Shown: positions 9,859 to 18,346 of the stretch, one piece after another | Layout: each line of letters opens with the position of its first letter | Position numbering within the stretch: position 1 is the first letter of the stretch | Assembly (NCBI RefSeq): GCF_029643245.1 | Contig: NZ_CP116398.1 | Span: 1,178,001-1,242,000 of the forward strand | Direction: 5' to 3' | Length of the DNA stretch: 64,000 nt | Origin: Methylomonas sp. EFPC3 | Lineage (GTDB): Bacteria > Pseudomonadota > Gammaproteobacteria > Methylococcales > Methylomonadaceae | Made by a program: the position numbers and the translations under genes | Notes under the pieces: generated by a model | The model's database searches: none | What the model saw: the letters and a program-made list of their open reading frames with translations, nothing else | Told to the model about the DNA's origin: nothing

Positions 9859-12123
9859 ATGGCGCAACTGGATCCCGAAACCTTACGTCGCCGAGCGGAA
9901 GCCCTTCTGAAGGATTTACCCAACGGCCTGTACCCTGGGCAATTGGATGACGTCAAAGCTTTGATCCACGAATTGAACGTGCATCAAATGCAATTGGAGA
10001 TGCAAAACCAGACGTTGCGGGAAACGTATCAAGCCTTACTCCACGCCAAAAATAATTTCAGCCTGTTGTTTGAGCAAGCTCCTGCAGGGTATTTGAAGAT
10101 GGACCAGCAGGGACGCATTCTCAAGGCCAATCAGACCCTACGCGACATGCTGGAGGTCACACAGCAGGATGTTGAAGGCCGGCACCTCACCCACTTCATT
10201 CACCCGGATGACACCATCATCTTCAATGCTCGCTACCCGGCGTTTTTCAGTAAACCGGAGCATAAAACCATCGAATTGCGGCTACTGAAAAACCCGCGGC
10301 AAAGCATACCTTTGCAGGTTCAGTTCAATGCCCGCCGGATAAGCGAACTCGACGAGAGCGGTCAAGCGAGGCAGTCTTTGTTGGTGATCGCCGTGGACGT
10401 CACCGACCGGCACCGTCTGGCAGAGGAGAAGGCACTGGCCGCCAAGGTATTTGAGACCAGCGAAGAGGCGATCCTAATCACCAACGACCATAAACAGATT
10501 CTCAGCGTCAACCAGTCGTTCATCGACATTACCGACTATCAGCGTTCCGAAGTTATCGGCAAGTCGGTGGTTTCGGTGTTGTTTGCCGGCCAGAACCTCA
10601 AACTATTCGAGGTGATCTGGTCCAAGTTGATCAGCCACGACCGCTGGAAGGGAGAAGTGGAGCTTTATCGCCGTAACGGCAGTGCATTCACGGCCTCGCT
10701 GACCGTCAGTTGCAGCCATGATGCATTCAGAAAAATCAAAAACTGCATTGTGATGTTTTCCGATGTCACGCAAAAAAAATTGAACGACAGCAAGATCGAA
10801 TTTTTGGCGCATTACGACATTCTGACCAAATTACCCAATCGCAGTTACTTCAACGAACTGCTGAACAATGCCATCTTGCACGCCAGCCGCTCGCGCGAGT
10901 CGCTGAGTGTTCTGTTTCTCGACCTGGACCGATTCAAACTGTTGAACGACACCTGCGGCCATCTGGCAGGCGACGTGCTGCTACAAAACGTCGCCAGTCG
11001 TCTGCTTGCTTGTATCAGAGAAACCGATAGCGTGTCGCGGTTCGCCGGCGACGAATTCGTGGTGTTGTTGACCCACTTCAAGGATCTGGATCATTGCCAC
11101 TCCACCACCGAACATATCCTGCAAAAGCTGCTTCACGAATTGTCCCTGCCCCACGAAATCGGCAGCGTCCAATTTAACGCTTCCGTCAGTATCGGTGTTG
11201 CCCTGTTCCCTGCACACGGCACCACGGCGCCGGAGCTGATCAAAAACGCCGATACCGCGATGTATGCCGCCAAGGCCGCGGGGCGTAACCGCTACCGTTT
11301 CTACAACGATCAGATGCGTCAGCAAGCCATAGCCCGTAGCAGTATGGAGTTTGAGTTGCAGATGGCCGATTGGGAACATCAATTCCATTTGGTTTACCAG
11401 CCACTGGTGAATTTGGCCGATCACCGGGTTTATGGCTATGAAGCCTTGCTGCGCTGGCAGCATCCGCAACGGGGCGAGTTAAAACCCGACAGCTTTCTGG
11501 CTATCGCCGAAGACAATGGCATGATCAACTCGATCGGCGACTGGGTAATCAGGAACGCCTGTCAACAAGCATCGGTTTGGCGCGGGCGATGGCCGGATAT
11601 ACCGCTCAAAATTAGTATCAATCTGTCTCCTCGCCAATTTCTGCAGCCCGGTTTGTGCCGGGACATTCAAACATTGTTGACCAACTGCCACTTGGCTGGC
11701 GCCCAACTGATCCTGGAAATCACAGAATCCACCGCCATGCAAAACATCGGCGAGAGCATTCGGGTGATGCACGAATTGCGCGAACTCGGCATTTTGTTGA
11801 GCCTGGACGATTTTGGCACCGGTTATTCTTCACTGGCGTACCTGAAGAAATTCCCGCTCAATATCCTAAAAATCGATCAGTCCTTTGTGCATGAATTGGG
11901 TGCAGAGCAAGATAATGCGCTGATCAAGTCCATCATTGATATTGGCAAGAACATGGACCTGCTGATCCTGGCGGAAGGCATTGAGAATGCCGATCAAGCC
12001 CAATTACTGACGCAATTGGGTTGCCAACTCGGCCAGGGTTATTTTTATTCGCCGCCGTTATCAGCGACTGACATCAAACTGCCGTTGGTTGGCTCCAGCA
12101 CGCACAATACAGCCCCAATATAA
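9859..12123 (+). CDS. PAS-PAS-GGDEF-EAL c-di-GMP enzyme
   Basis: This 754-residue protein has an N-terminal helix plus PAS (about 30-185), a second PAS (about 190-300), a GGDEF domain (about 315-475) and an EAL domain (about 490-745). The cyclase motif reads AGDEF (396-400), a permitted variant. The EAL side keeps E528-A-L, NLSPRQF, EITES, LDDFGTGYSS, LKIDQSF and AEGIE, so phosphodiesterase activity is expected. It starts 18 nt after the CheB-CheR-PAS gene, suggesting one operon in which that protein and the small PAS protein feed into c-di-GMP turnover. Which activity dominates cannot be read from sequence. Confidence 0.93.
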   Translation: MAQLDPETLRRRAEALLKDLPNGLYPGQLDDVKALIHELNVHQMQLEMQNQTLRETYQALLHAKNNFSLLFEQAPAGYLKMDQQGRILKANQTLRDMLEVTQQDVEGRHLTHFIHPDDTIIFNARYPAFFSKPEHKTIELRLLKNPRQSIPLQVQFNARRISELDESGQARQSLLVIAVDVTDRHRLAEEKALAAKVFETSEEAILITNDHKQILSVNQSFIDITDYQRSEVIGKSVVSVLFAGQNLKLFEVIWSKLISHDRWKGEVELYRRNGSAFTASLTVSCSHDAFRKIKNCIVMFSDVTQKKLNDSKIEFLAHYDILTKLPNRSYFNELLNNAILHASRSRESLSVLFLDLDRFKLLNDTCGHLAGDVLLQNVASRLLACIRETDSVSRFAGDEFVVLLTHFKDLDHCHSTTEHILQKLLHELSLPHEIGSVQFNASVSIGVALFPAHGTTAPELIKNADTAMYAAKAAGRNRYRFYNDQMRQQAIARSSMEFELQMADWEHQFHLVYQPLVNLADHRVYGYEALLRWQHPQRGELKPDSFLAIAEDNGMINSIGDWVIRNACQQASVWRGRWPDIPLKISINLSPRQFLQPGLCRDIQTLLTNCHLAGAQLILEITESTAMQNIGESIRVMHELRELGILLSLDDFGTGYSSLAYLKKFPLNILKIDQSFVHELGAEQDNALIKSIIDIGKNMDLLILAEGIENADQAQLLTQLGCQLGQGYFYSPPLSATDIKLPLVGSSTHNTAPI

Positions 12124-12276
12124 TCCAGGCCCGAGCCGAATTACCCGATTCCACCGCAGGCCCGCACGCCGAGCGCTCTTGGCAGGCCATGTTCAAGCAG
12201 TCGCCGGTTCGTTCCAGCATGCCCCAGCATGGCCGGCAAGCAAGTCAGATTTGCACCAGTTTGACCACATTTGTTC
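12124..12276. other. Intergenic region upstream of the nitrate operon control sites
   Basis: Non-coding stretch after the GGDEF-EAL gene. I see no gene and no clear terminator for the upstream operon. A second GCACC half-site at 12253-12257, 24 bp before the better NtrC-type site, is the only notable element. Confidence 0.4.
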
Positions 12277-12291
12277 GCACCATAGATGTGC
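12277..12291. promoter_or_regulatory. NtrC-type enhancer site upstream of nrtA
   Basis: GCAC-CATAGAT-GTGC matches the NtrC core pattern GCAC-N7-GTGC exactly. It lies about 140 bp upstream of the sigma-54 -24 element, a normal enhancer distance. NtrC is the expected activator for nitrate assimilation under nitrogen limitation. Confidence 0.6.
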
Positions 12292-12430
12292 GATTCGCCC
12301 AAACTGTTATCAATCCCACCCGCCTTTCACCTTCGACACAATTCGGGTTTTCCGGCCAAACCCAGATAATAAATTTTCAACACTTTGTTTTAACAAAACT
12401 ATTTTATATTTCCCCCATAAAAATCAAAAG

Positions 12431-12447
12431 TGGCACCTCGTTTGCTT
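12431..12447 (+). promoter_or_regulatory. Sigma-54 promoter of the nitrate operon
   Basis: TGGCAC-CTCGT-TTGCTT fits the sigma-54 -24/-12 consensus (TGGCAC-N5-TTGCW), with GG and GC at the required spacing. Transcription should start near 12456, giving a leader of about 140 nt before nrtA. The AT-rich stretch 12355-12420 between enhancer and promoter could favour looping. Confidence 0.85.
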
Positions 12448-12471
12448 AAGTCTTAATAACACCCAAAGCAG

Positions 12472-12501
12472 GGTTACTGTTTTAACCGCTCAATGTTGAG
12501 C
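12472..12501 (+). ncRNA. Tandem hairpins of the ANTAR-target type in the nrtA leader
   Basis: Two small hairpins are directly adjacent. The first pairs GGTT/AACC (12472-12475 with 12484-12487) around ACTGTTTT, with A then G four positions on. The second pairs GCTC/GAGC (12488-12491 with 12498-12501) around the hexaloop AATGTT, also with A at loop position 1 and G at position 4. ANTAR antiterminators (NasR, NasT) recognise paired hexaloop hairpins with just these A1 and G4 bases. The first hairpin fits less well, since its loop is 8 nt or is closed by an A-U pair. Located upstream of a strong terminator, as in nas leaders. Confidence 0.6.
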
Positions 12502-12514
12502 AAACCGGACAAAG

Positions 12515-12565
12515 GCGTCCTGCACCCGATTCGATTAGGAATCGGGCTGCAGGCGCTTTTTTTTT
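12515..12565 (+). terminator. Leader terminator (attenuator) upstream of nrtA
   Basis: A long hairpin with arms 12515-12531 and 12540-12556 (GCG, CCTGCA and CCCGATT blocks pairing with AATCGGG, TGCAGG and CGC, two single-base bulges, 8-nt loop) is followed by nine T. It lies between the sigma-54 promoter and the nrtA ATG, so it would stop leader transcripts unless an antiterminator acts. It also rules out in-frame starts upstream of 12598. Confidence 0.85.
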
Positions 12566-12597
12566 GGCCCAGACTTTTATCGCTAACAGGAAACGAC

Positions 12598-13992
12598 ATG
12601 AAACCAGCCAAGAAACCCGCCCCCAAAAAACTGTTTGTCGCCGTCGCTGCCGCCATAGCGGTTGCCGGATTGAGTTTTTCGACAGCCGTACAGGCCGGCG
12701 CCAAACCCGAGAAAGAAGATTTGAAATTCGGTTTTATCAAACTGACCGACATGGCGCCGCTGGCCGTTGCCGCCGAGAAAGGCTTTTTCGAGGACGAAGG
12801 CCTGTTCGTGCAATTGGAAGCGCAAGCAAACTGGAAAGTGGTGATGGACCGGGTTGTGAACGGCGAGTTAGACGGATCCCACATGCTGGCTGCCGCCCCC
12901 TTGGGTTACAGCGCGGGCTACGGCACCAAAGCCGATATCGTCACGGCGTTTAGCATGGGTTTCAACGGTAACGCGATTACCGTCTCCAACGACATCTGGA
13001 AACAAATGAAAGCCAACGTGCCGATGGAAGGCGGCAAGCCGGTACACCCGATTAAGGCCGACGCCTTAAAACCAGTAGTAGATAAATTCAAAGCTGAAGG
13101 CAAACCCTTCAATATGGCGATGACCTTCCCGCCGGGTAGCCATAACATCAAACTGCGCTACTGGCTGGCGGCTGGCGGCATCAACCCCGGTTTTTACGCC
13201 CCGCCGCAAGACACTTCCGGCCAAATCAGTGCCGAGGCTTTATTGGCGGTAACACCACCACCGCAAATGCCGGCCACCCTGGAATCCGGCACCATCTTCG
13301 GCTATTGCGTCGGCGAACCCTGGAACCAGCAAGCCGTGTTTAAAGGCATCGGCGTACCGGTCATCACCGACGAAGAACTCTGGAAAGACACCCCTGAAAA
13401 AGTGTTCGGTGTTACTCAAGCCTGGGCGGAAAAATATCCCAACACCTATTTAGCCGTCACCAAAGCCTTGATTCGCGCCTCGATGTGGCTGGATGCGGAA
13501 AGCAACAAGAACCGTAAAGAAGCCATCGAAATGCTCTCGCAAAAACAATACGTGGGTGCAGACGTCGAGGTATTGGCGGCCAGTATGAACGGCACCTTTG
13601 AATACGAAAAAGGCGACAAGCGTTCGCTGCCCGACTTCAACACCTTCTTCCGTCACGGCGCCAGCTATCCGTCTTACAGCAGCGCAGTATGGTATTTAAC
13701 CCAATTACGCCGCTGGGGCATGATCAACGAGTACAAACCTGACAACTGGTACATGGAAACCGCGAAAAAAGTCTATCGCCCTGACATTTATCTGGCTGCA
13801 GCGAAAGAATTGATCGCCGAAGGCAAAGCCAAAGCCGAAGATTTCCCGGCAGATACCAGCATCAAGCCGTCGCAAAACTTCTTCATCGACAAAATTCCGT
13901 TCGATGCCAACAAACCTAACGATTATCTGGCCAAATTCCCGATCGGCTTGAAAGGCAAACAAACCGTCTCCGGCGGCAAGATTGTCGAGTAA
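12598..13992 (+). CDS. nrtA: Nitrate/nitrite ABC transporter substrate-binding protein
   Basis: NrtA captures nitrate or nitrite in the periplasm and delivers it to the NrtB permease. The 464-residue product has a lysine-rich N-terminus, a hydrophobic helix and a likely cleavage after AVQA (about residue 35). Mature-domain blocks such as the GFIKLTDMAPLAVAAEKGFFEDEG segment, HMLAAAPLGYSAG, FPPGSHNIKLRYWLAAGGINPG and YCVGEPWNQQAV are typical of NrtA/CmpA. The ATG at 12598 is preceded by AGGAA at 6-nt spacing and lies after the leader terminator. First gene of the operon; nrtB follows after 161 nt. Confidence 0.93.
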   Translation: MKPAKKPAPKKLFVAVAAAIAVAGLSFSTAVQAGAKPEKEDLKFGFIKLTDMAPLAVAAEKGFFEDEGLFVQLEAQANWKVVMDRVVNGELDGSHMLAAAPLGYSAGYGTKADIVTAFSMGFNGNAITVSNDIWKQMKANVPMEGGKPVHPIKADALKPVVDKFKAEGKPFNMAMTFPPGSHNIKLRYWLAAGGINPGFYAPPQDTSGQISAEALLAVTPPPQMPATLESGTIFGYCVGEPWNQQAVFKGIGVPVITDEELWKDTPEKVFGVTQAWAEKYPNTYLAVTKALIRASMWLDAESNKNRKEAIEMLSQKQYVGADVEVLAASMNGTFEYEKGDKRSLPDFNTFFRHGASYPSYSSAVWYLTQLRRWGMINEYKPDNWYMETAKKVYRPDIYLAAAKELIAEGKAKAEDFPADTSIKPSQNFFIDKIPFDANKPNDYLAKFPIGLKGKQTVSGGKIVE

Positions 13993-14153
13993 CAAACTCT
14001 GGTGGGTGCTCTAACAGGGACGTTGTTTGGTGCAGGGAAGCACATCTTTTTTAAAGAATTAACGGACTGGATTTTCAGGCGTATTCGAAGCAGCCTGAAC
14101 AAGCAACATGGGGTACTCGTCGCGTACCTTGATTTCCTGAAGAGGAACATTTT

Positions 14154-15167
14154 ATGAGTAACAAATTGATCAAATTCTTCAATATTACGGGCCTGACCTG
14201 GTTCGTGCCTTTGGTGAAAATGGCGGCCGGCGAGAACCCGGCCCAACAAATGCGCCAATTGTTTCTGATCATGGGCGTGCCCATCATCGCCTTCGCTATT
14301 TTCCTGGGCATGTGGAGCGTCTCTGCATCCGGCGTAAAAACCAGTTTGGGTGCGATTCCGGGACCGGTTGCGGTTTGGGACGAGGTCGGCGGCTTGATCG
14401 ACGAGCACATTTCCGAGCGCACCAAAAAAGCCGAGTTTTACCAACGCCAGGAACAACGCAACAAGGAAAAGCTGGCCGAAGACCCGAACGCGGAAATCAA
14501 GATTCGCCCTTACACCGGCAAACCGACTTACCTGGATAAAATTCTGACCAGCCTGCGCACCGTGTTCGCCGGCTTTGTGATTGCGACCTTGGTGGCAGTG
14601 CCGCTCGGCATCCTGTGCGGCATGAGCCCGGTGCTCAACACCGCGTTCAACCCCCTGATCCAAATCTTCAAACCGGTGTCGCCGCTGGCCTGGCTGCCGA
14701 TCGTGACGCTGGTGGTCAGTGCGCTCTACGTCACCAGCGAAGACTCTTGGTTCGAAAAGTCTTTCATCACCTCGGCCATCACCGTAACGCTATGCTCGCT
14801 ATGGCCGACGCTGATCAACACCGCGGTCGGCGTGTCGTCGATCGATCGCGATCTGGTCAACGTCGGCAAGGTATTACGACTGGATTGGCCAACCCAGATC
14901 AAACGCATCATCCTGCCGTCTGCCCTGCCCTTCATCTTCACCGGCATGCGCTTGTCGCTGGGCGTGGGCTGGATGGTATTGATCGCTGCGGAGATGCTGG
15001 CGCAAAACCCCGGTCTGGGCAAATTCGTCTGGGACGAGTTCCAAAACGGCAGTTCCAACTCGCTGAGCCGGATCATGGTGGCAGTGTTCACGATCGGCAT
15101 CATCGGCTTCGTGCTGGATCGCATCATGCATTCGCTGCAAAACCTGTTCTCGTTCCAAAAAATTTAA
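14154..15167 (+). CDS. nrtB: Nitrate ABC transporter permease
   Basis: This 337-residue inner-membrane protein carries a binding-protein-dependent permease domain. The hallmark cytoplasmic loop for ATPase docking is visible (ALPFIFTGMRLSLGVGWMVLIAAEML), with the helix DRIMHSLQNLF near the C-terminus. An N-terminal extension of about 130 residues includes one helix (about 41-62) and a charged region rich in Lys and Glu (about 85-120). That is longer than basic NrtB proteins but seen in proteobacterial relatives. GAGG precedes the ATG by about 9 nt. Confidence 0.92.
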   Translation: MSNKLIKFFNITGLTWFVPLVKMAAGENPAQQMRQLFLIMGVPIIAFAIFLGMWSVSASGVKTSLGAIPGPVAVWDEVGGLIDEHISERTKKAEFYQRQEQRNKEKLAEDPNAEIKIRPYTGKPTYLDKILTSLRTVFAGFVIATLVAVPLGILCGMSPVLNTAFNPLIQIFKPVSPLAWLPIVTLVVSALYVTSEDSWFEKSFITSAITVTLCSLWPTLINTAVGVSSIDRDLVNVGKVLRLDWPTQIKRIILPSALPFIFTGMRLSLGVGWMVLIAAEMLAQNPGLGKFVWDEFQNGSSNSLSRIMVAVFTIGIIGFVLDRIMHSLQNLFSFQKI

Positions 15168-15176
15168 GGTGCCGCC

Positions 15177-16928
15177 ATGACCGCTGCCGCCAAAATCATC
15201 GACTTATCCATGCATAAACATACGAGCGCCTCCCCGGCCAACGACTCCAGCAAACCGTTGGTGGAACTGAAAAACGTCTGCAAATCCTACGGCGAGGGCA
15301 AAAGCCGGACTTCGATATTGAAAGACATCAATCTGGATATTAAGGAAGGCGAATTCATTGCCATCGTCGGCTTTTCCGGCAGCGGCAAAACCACCTTGGT
15401 GTCGCTGATCGCCGGCTTGATCTATCCCGATAGCGGCGAACTGTTAAAAAACGGCCAGACCATCGGCGAACCGGGGCCGGATCGCGGCGTGGTGTTTCAA
15501 AACTATTCGTTGATGCCTTGGTTGACCGTTTACGAAAACGTGGCGCTGGCGGTGGATGCGATCTTCAAGGACTGGACCCCGGAGCAACGTCGCGCCCACA
15601 CCGAGAAATATGTCAACATGGTCAATCTGGGCCGGGCGATGGATAAAAAACCGTCGGAACTGTCCGGCGGTATGCGGCAACGGGTCAACGTCGCGCGCGC
15701 TTTGGCGGCCAACCCGGACATCCTGCTGCTGGACGAACCGCTCAGCGCGCTGGATGCCTTGACCCGCGGCAATCTGCAGGACGAAATCCTGCAAATCTGG
15801 GAGCAGGACCGGAAAACGGTGATTCTGATCACCAACGATGTCGACGAAGCCATCTACATGGCTGACCGGGTAATTCCGTTAAACCCCGGTCCGGACGCCA
15901 CTTTCGGCCCGGATTTCGTCATCGACCTGGAACGCCCGCGCAACCGTACCGCCTTGAACCACGACCCGGAGTTCAAACGCCTGCGCGCCGACATCACCCG
16001 CTACCTGATGGACATCGGCATGCAAAAAGCCCAGGCCGAAATCGGTGACAAGCTGAAATTGCCGGATGTGCGTCCCAACACCAGCAACGACTGGAAACTG
16101 GATACCTCGGCCCTGAAGCCGGACCAACGCGACCTGGGCAAGGCCCGCTATCTGGAGTTTGCCAACCTGTCGAAAATCTACCCGACCCCCGACGGCAACG
16201 GCACCGTAAAAGTAGTCGACGGTTTTGATCTGAAAATGAAGAAGGGCGAATTCATCTCGATTATCGGCCACTCCGGCTGCGGCAAATCGACGGTGTTATC
16301 GATGACCGCCGGTCTGAACGAGATCTCCGAAGGCGGTATCGTGCTCGACAACCGCGAAATCGACGGCGCCGGCCCGGACCGCGGCGTGGTGTTCCAGGCG
16401 CCGAGTCTGTTTCCGTGGTTGACGGCATTCGACAATGTCATGCTCGGCGTCGATAAAGTTTATCCCCATGCCAGCCAGGACGAGCGCGAAGACATCGTCG
16501 AGTATTACCTGACCCGGGTCGGCTTGGCCGACAGCATGTTCAAAAAAGCGGCCGACATGTCCAACGGCATGCGCCAACGGGTGGGTATCGCCCGCGCTTT
16601 TGCCTTGTCGCCTAAACTGTTATTGCTCGACGAGCCGTTCGGTATGCTCGATTCGTTGACCCGCTGGGAATTGCAGGAAGTTCTGATGGAAGTCTGGGAA
16701 CGCACACACGTCACCGCCATCGTCGTCACCCACGACGTCGACGAAGCCATTTTATTGGCCGACCGGGTGGTGATGATGACCAACGGCCCCCACGCCAAAA
16801 TCGGCAAAATCCAGGAGATCGACCTGCCCCGGCCGCGCAGCCGCAAGGCCTTGCTCGAACACCCCGACTATTACAAATACCGGGAGAGCCTGCTGACCTT
16901 CTTGTCCGAATGCGACCATACCCACTGA
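15177..16928 (+). CDS. nrtC: Tandem nitrate ABC transporter ATPase (NrtC/NrtD fusion)
   Basis: This 583-residue protein is two complete ABC ATPase domains joined by a linker of about 70 residues. Domain 1: Walker A at 65-73, signature LSGGMRQRV (162-170), Walker B LLLDEP then SALD, but Asn220 replaces the switch histidine (ITND). Domain 2: Walker A at 364-372, signature MSNGMRQRV (461-469), LLLLDEP then GMLD, and His519 (VTHD). The dimer would have one full ATP site (domain 2 core plus LSGG of domain 1) and one degenerate site. Neither half carries the solute-binding domain found in cyanobacterial NrtC. It starts 9 nt after nrtB. Confidence 0.92.
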   Translation: MTAAAKIIDLSMHKHTSASPANDSSKPLVELKNVCKSYGEGKSRTSILKDINLDIKEGEFIAIVGFSGSGKTTLVSLIAGLIYPDSGELLKNGQTIGEPGPDRGVVFQNYSLMPWLTVYENVALAVDAIFKDWTPEQRRAHTEKYVNMVNLGRAMDKKPSELSGGMRQRVNVARALAANPDILLLDEPLSALDALTRGNLQDEILQIWEQDRKTVILITNDVDEAIYMADRVIPLNPGPDATFGPDFVIDLERPRNRTALNHDPEFKRLRADITRYLMDIGMQKAQAEIGDKLKLPDVRPNTSNDWKLDTSALKPDQRDLGKARYLEFANLSKIYPTPDGNGTVKVVDGFDLKMKKGEFISIIGHSGCGKSTVLSMTAGLNEISEGGIVLDNREIDGAGPDRGVVFQAPSLFPWLTAFDNVMLGVDKVYPHASQDEREDIVEYYLTRVGLADSMFKKAADMSNGMRQRVGIARAFALSPKLLLLDEPFGMLDSLTRWELQEVLMEVWERTHVTAIVVTHDVDEAILLADRVVMMTNGPHAKIGKIQEIDLPRPRSRKALLEHPDYYKYRESLLTFLSECDHTH

Positions 16929-16966
16929 TTTCGCTTCTCTGTATTTCATTTGCTTAGGGGATCTAT

Positions 16967-18283
16967 ATGCCATTACCGAAACATCAACTACCTACCACCG
17001 CCACGCTACTGTCGATGGCAATCGCCAGTACCACCGCATCCGCCGACATCACCAAGGAAGTGGAAGATGCGCTGAATTTTTACCATTACGGCAGCAACGG
17101 CGCAGTAAAAATGGATTTGAACTATCGCTGGGAAAACCTCGACCAGGACCAAGGTCCGGGCATTCCGGGCAAGGCGCCGCGCCGGGTCGAGACCGCAAAC
17201 GCCAACACCGCCCGCCTGCGACTGGGTTTGCTGTCGCCGACGTTCTACGACTTCCAGGCCTATGCCGAATATGAAGGTAACTATGCCTTGCAGGAAGACT
17301 ATGACCAAGGCGGTACCACCACTAACCGCCACCGCGACTATTCGCTGATAGCCGACCCCGACCGCAGCGAATTGAATCAATTCTGGCTCAGTTACAAAGG
17401 CATCCCCGACACCTTGATCAAAGTCGGCCGGCAACGGATCAAGTTAGACGACGACCGCTTCATCGGTAACGTTGGTTGGCGGCAAATGGAGATGACTTAC
17501 GACTCGATACTGCTGACACACAACAATCAGACCATTTTCGGCCTGACCGTCAACGCCGGCTATCTCGACCACATTCAAAACATCTTCGGCGAAACCGAAA
17601 CCATCAACGCCCCGATCCTGAATCTGAACTACAAGGTCAACGACTGGGGCAATCTGATCGGTTACGGCTACTGGCTGGACTATCGGCAACGCGAGAACTA
17701 TCACAAATCGTCGCAAACCTACGGCCTGCGTTTTGACGGTAAGTCACCGCAGTTTTTCGATCGGGTGAATTTTCTGTATACCGCCGAATGGAGCAACCAG
17801 CTCGACTACGGCGACAACCCCAACGACTACCAAGCGGACCGCTTCAATTTCATGGGTGGCGTCAGCGCCTTCAACCTGAGTCTGCAAGGCGCCATCGAGC
17901 AGCTCAACGGTTACGGCTACACCGGCAACCGCGTTACCACCAACGGCACCACCTACAAATCCTTCCAGACCCCGTTGGGTACCAACCACGCCTTCCAGGG
18001 TTGGGCGGATTTGTTCCTGACCACGCCCGCCGCCGGTATTCGCGACGTGTTCGCCACCGCCAGCTACAAAATGATGAACGACAGCCTGATCGTCACCGGC
18101 GTCTACCACGACTTCTACGACGATACCGGCGGCATCGAGTACGGTAGCGAATGGGATTTCTCGATCTTGAAGAAATTCGGCAAGCACTACTCCTTGTTAG
18201 CCAAGTACGCCAACTTCAATACCGAGAACACTGCATATACCGACACCCAAAGAATCTGGCTGCAAGCCAACGTCAGCTTCTAA
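16967..18283 (+). CDS. Alginate-export-type outer membrane porin in the nitrate operon
   Basis: This 438-residue protein has a signal peptide ending near TASA (about residue 25) and a mature part of alternating beta-strands (for example QFWLSYKGIPDTLIKVGRQ, FGLTVNAGYLDHIQNIFG). It ends in a C-terminal Phe (QANVSF), as expected of an outer membrane beta-barrel. The VGRQRIKLDDDRFIGNVGWRQ block is typical of the alginate-export/AlgE-like porin family. AGGGGA lies 6 nt before the ATG. The position between nrtCD and the reductase genes suggests passage of nitrate or nitrite across the outer membrane; this is inferred from context. Confidence 0.8.
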   Translation: MPLPKHQLPTTATLLSMAIASTTASADITKEVEDALNFYHYGSNGAVKMDLNYRWENLDQDQGPGIPGKAPRRVETANANTARLRLGLLSPTFYDFQAYAEYEGNYALQEDYDQGGTTTNRHRDYSLIADPDRSELNQFWLSYKGIPDTLIKVGRQRIKLDDDRFIGNVGWRQMEMTYDSILLTHNNQTIFGLTVNAGYLDHIQNIFGETETINAPILNLNYKVNDWGNLIGYGYWLDYRQRENYHKSSQTYGLRFDGKSPQFFDRVNFLYTAEWSNQLDYGDNPNDYQADRFNFMGGVSAFNLSLQGAIEQLNGYGYTGNRVTTNGTTYKSFQTPLGTNHAFQGWADLFLTTPAAGIRDVFATASYKMMNDSLIVTGVYHDFYDDTGGIEYGSEWDFSILKKFGKHYSLLAKYANFNTENTAYTDTQRIWLQANVSF

Positions 18284-18289
18284 GTCCCC

Positions 18290-18318
18290 GCCGGCCGGGC
18301 ATCAACTTCCCGGCCGGC
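18290..18318 (+). repeat. Strong GC-rich hairpin between the porin and flavoprotein genes
   Basis: GCCGGCCGGG pairs perfectly with CCCGGCCGGC (10 bp, 9-nt loop), starting 7 nt after the porin stop. No U-tract follows, so it is more likely an mRNA-stabilising or processing hairpin, or a REP-like element, than a terminator. Confidence 0.55.
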
Positions 18319-18346
18319 ATCGATTCCACAGTTGTTAGATATAGTC

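Noticed and set aside
8893-9867. Long open frame on the minus strand inside the CheB-CheR-PAS gene
   Set aside because: It lies opposite a clear coding gene and shows no recognisable domain. Similar long antisense frames occur across the window because of the G+C-rich codon use.
12493-12597. Longer N-terminus for NrtA starting at 12493
   Set aside because: This stretch contains the leader terminator with its nine-T run, and the signal peptide and ribosome-binding site fit the ATG at 12598.
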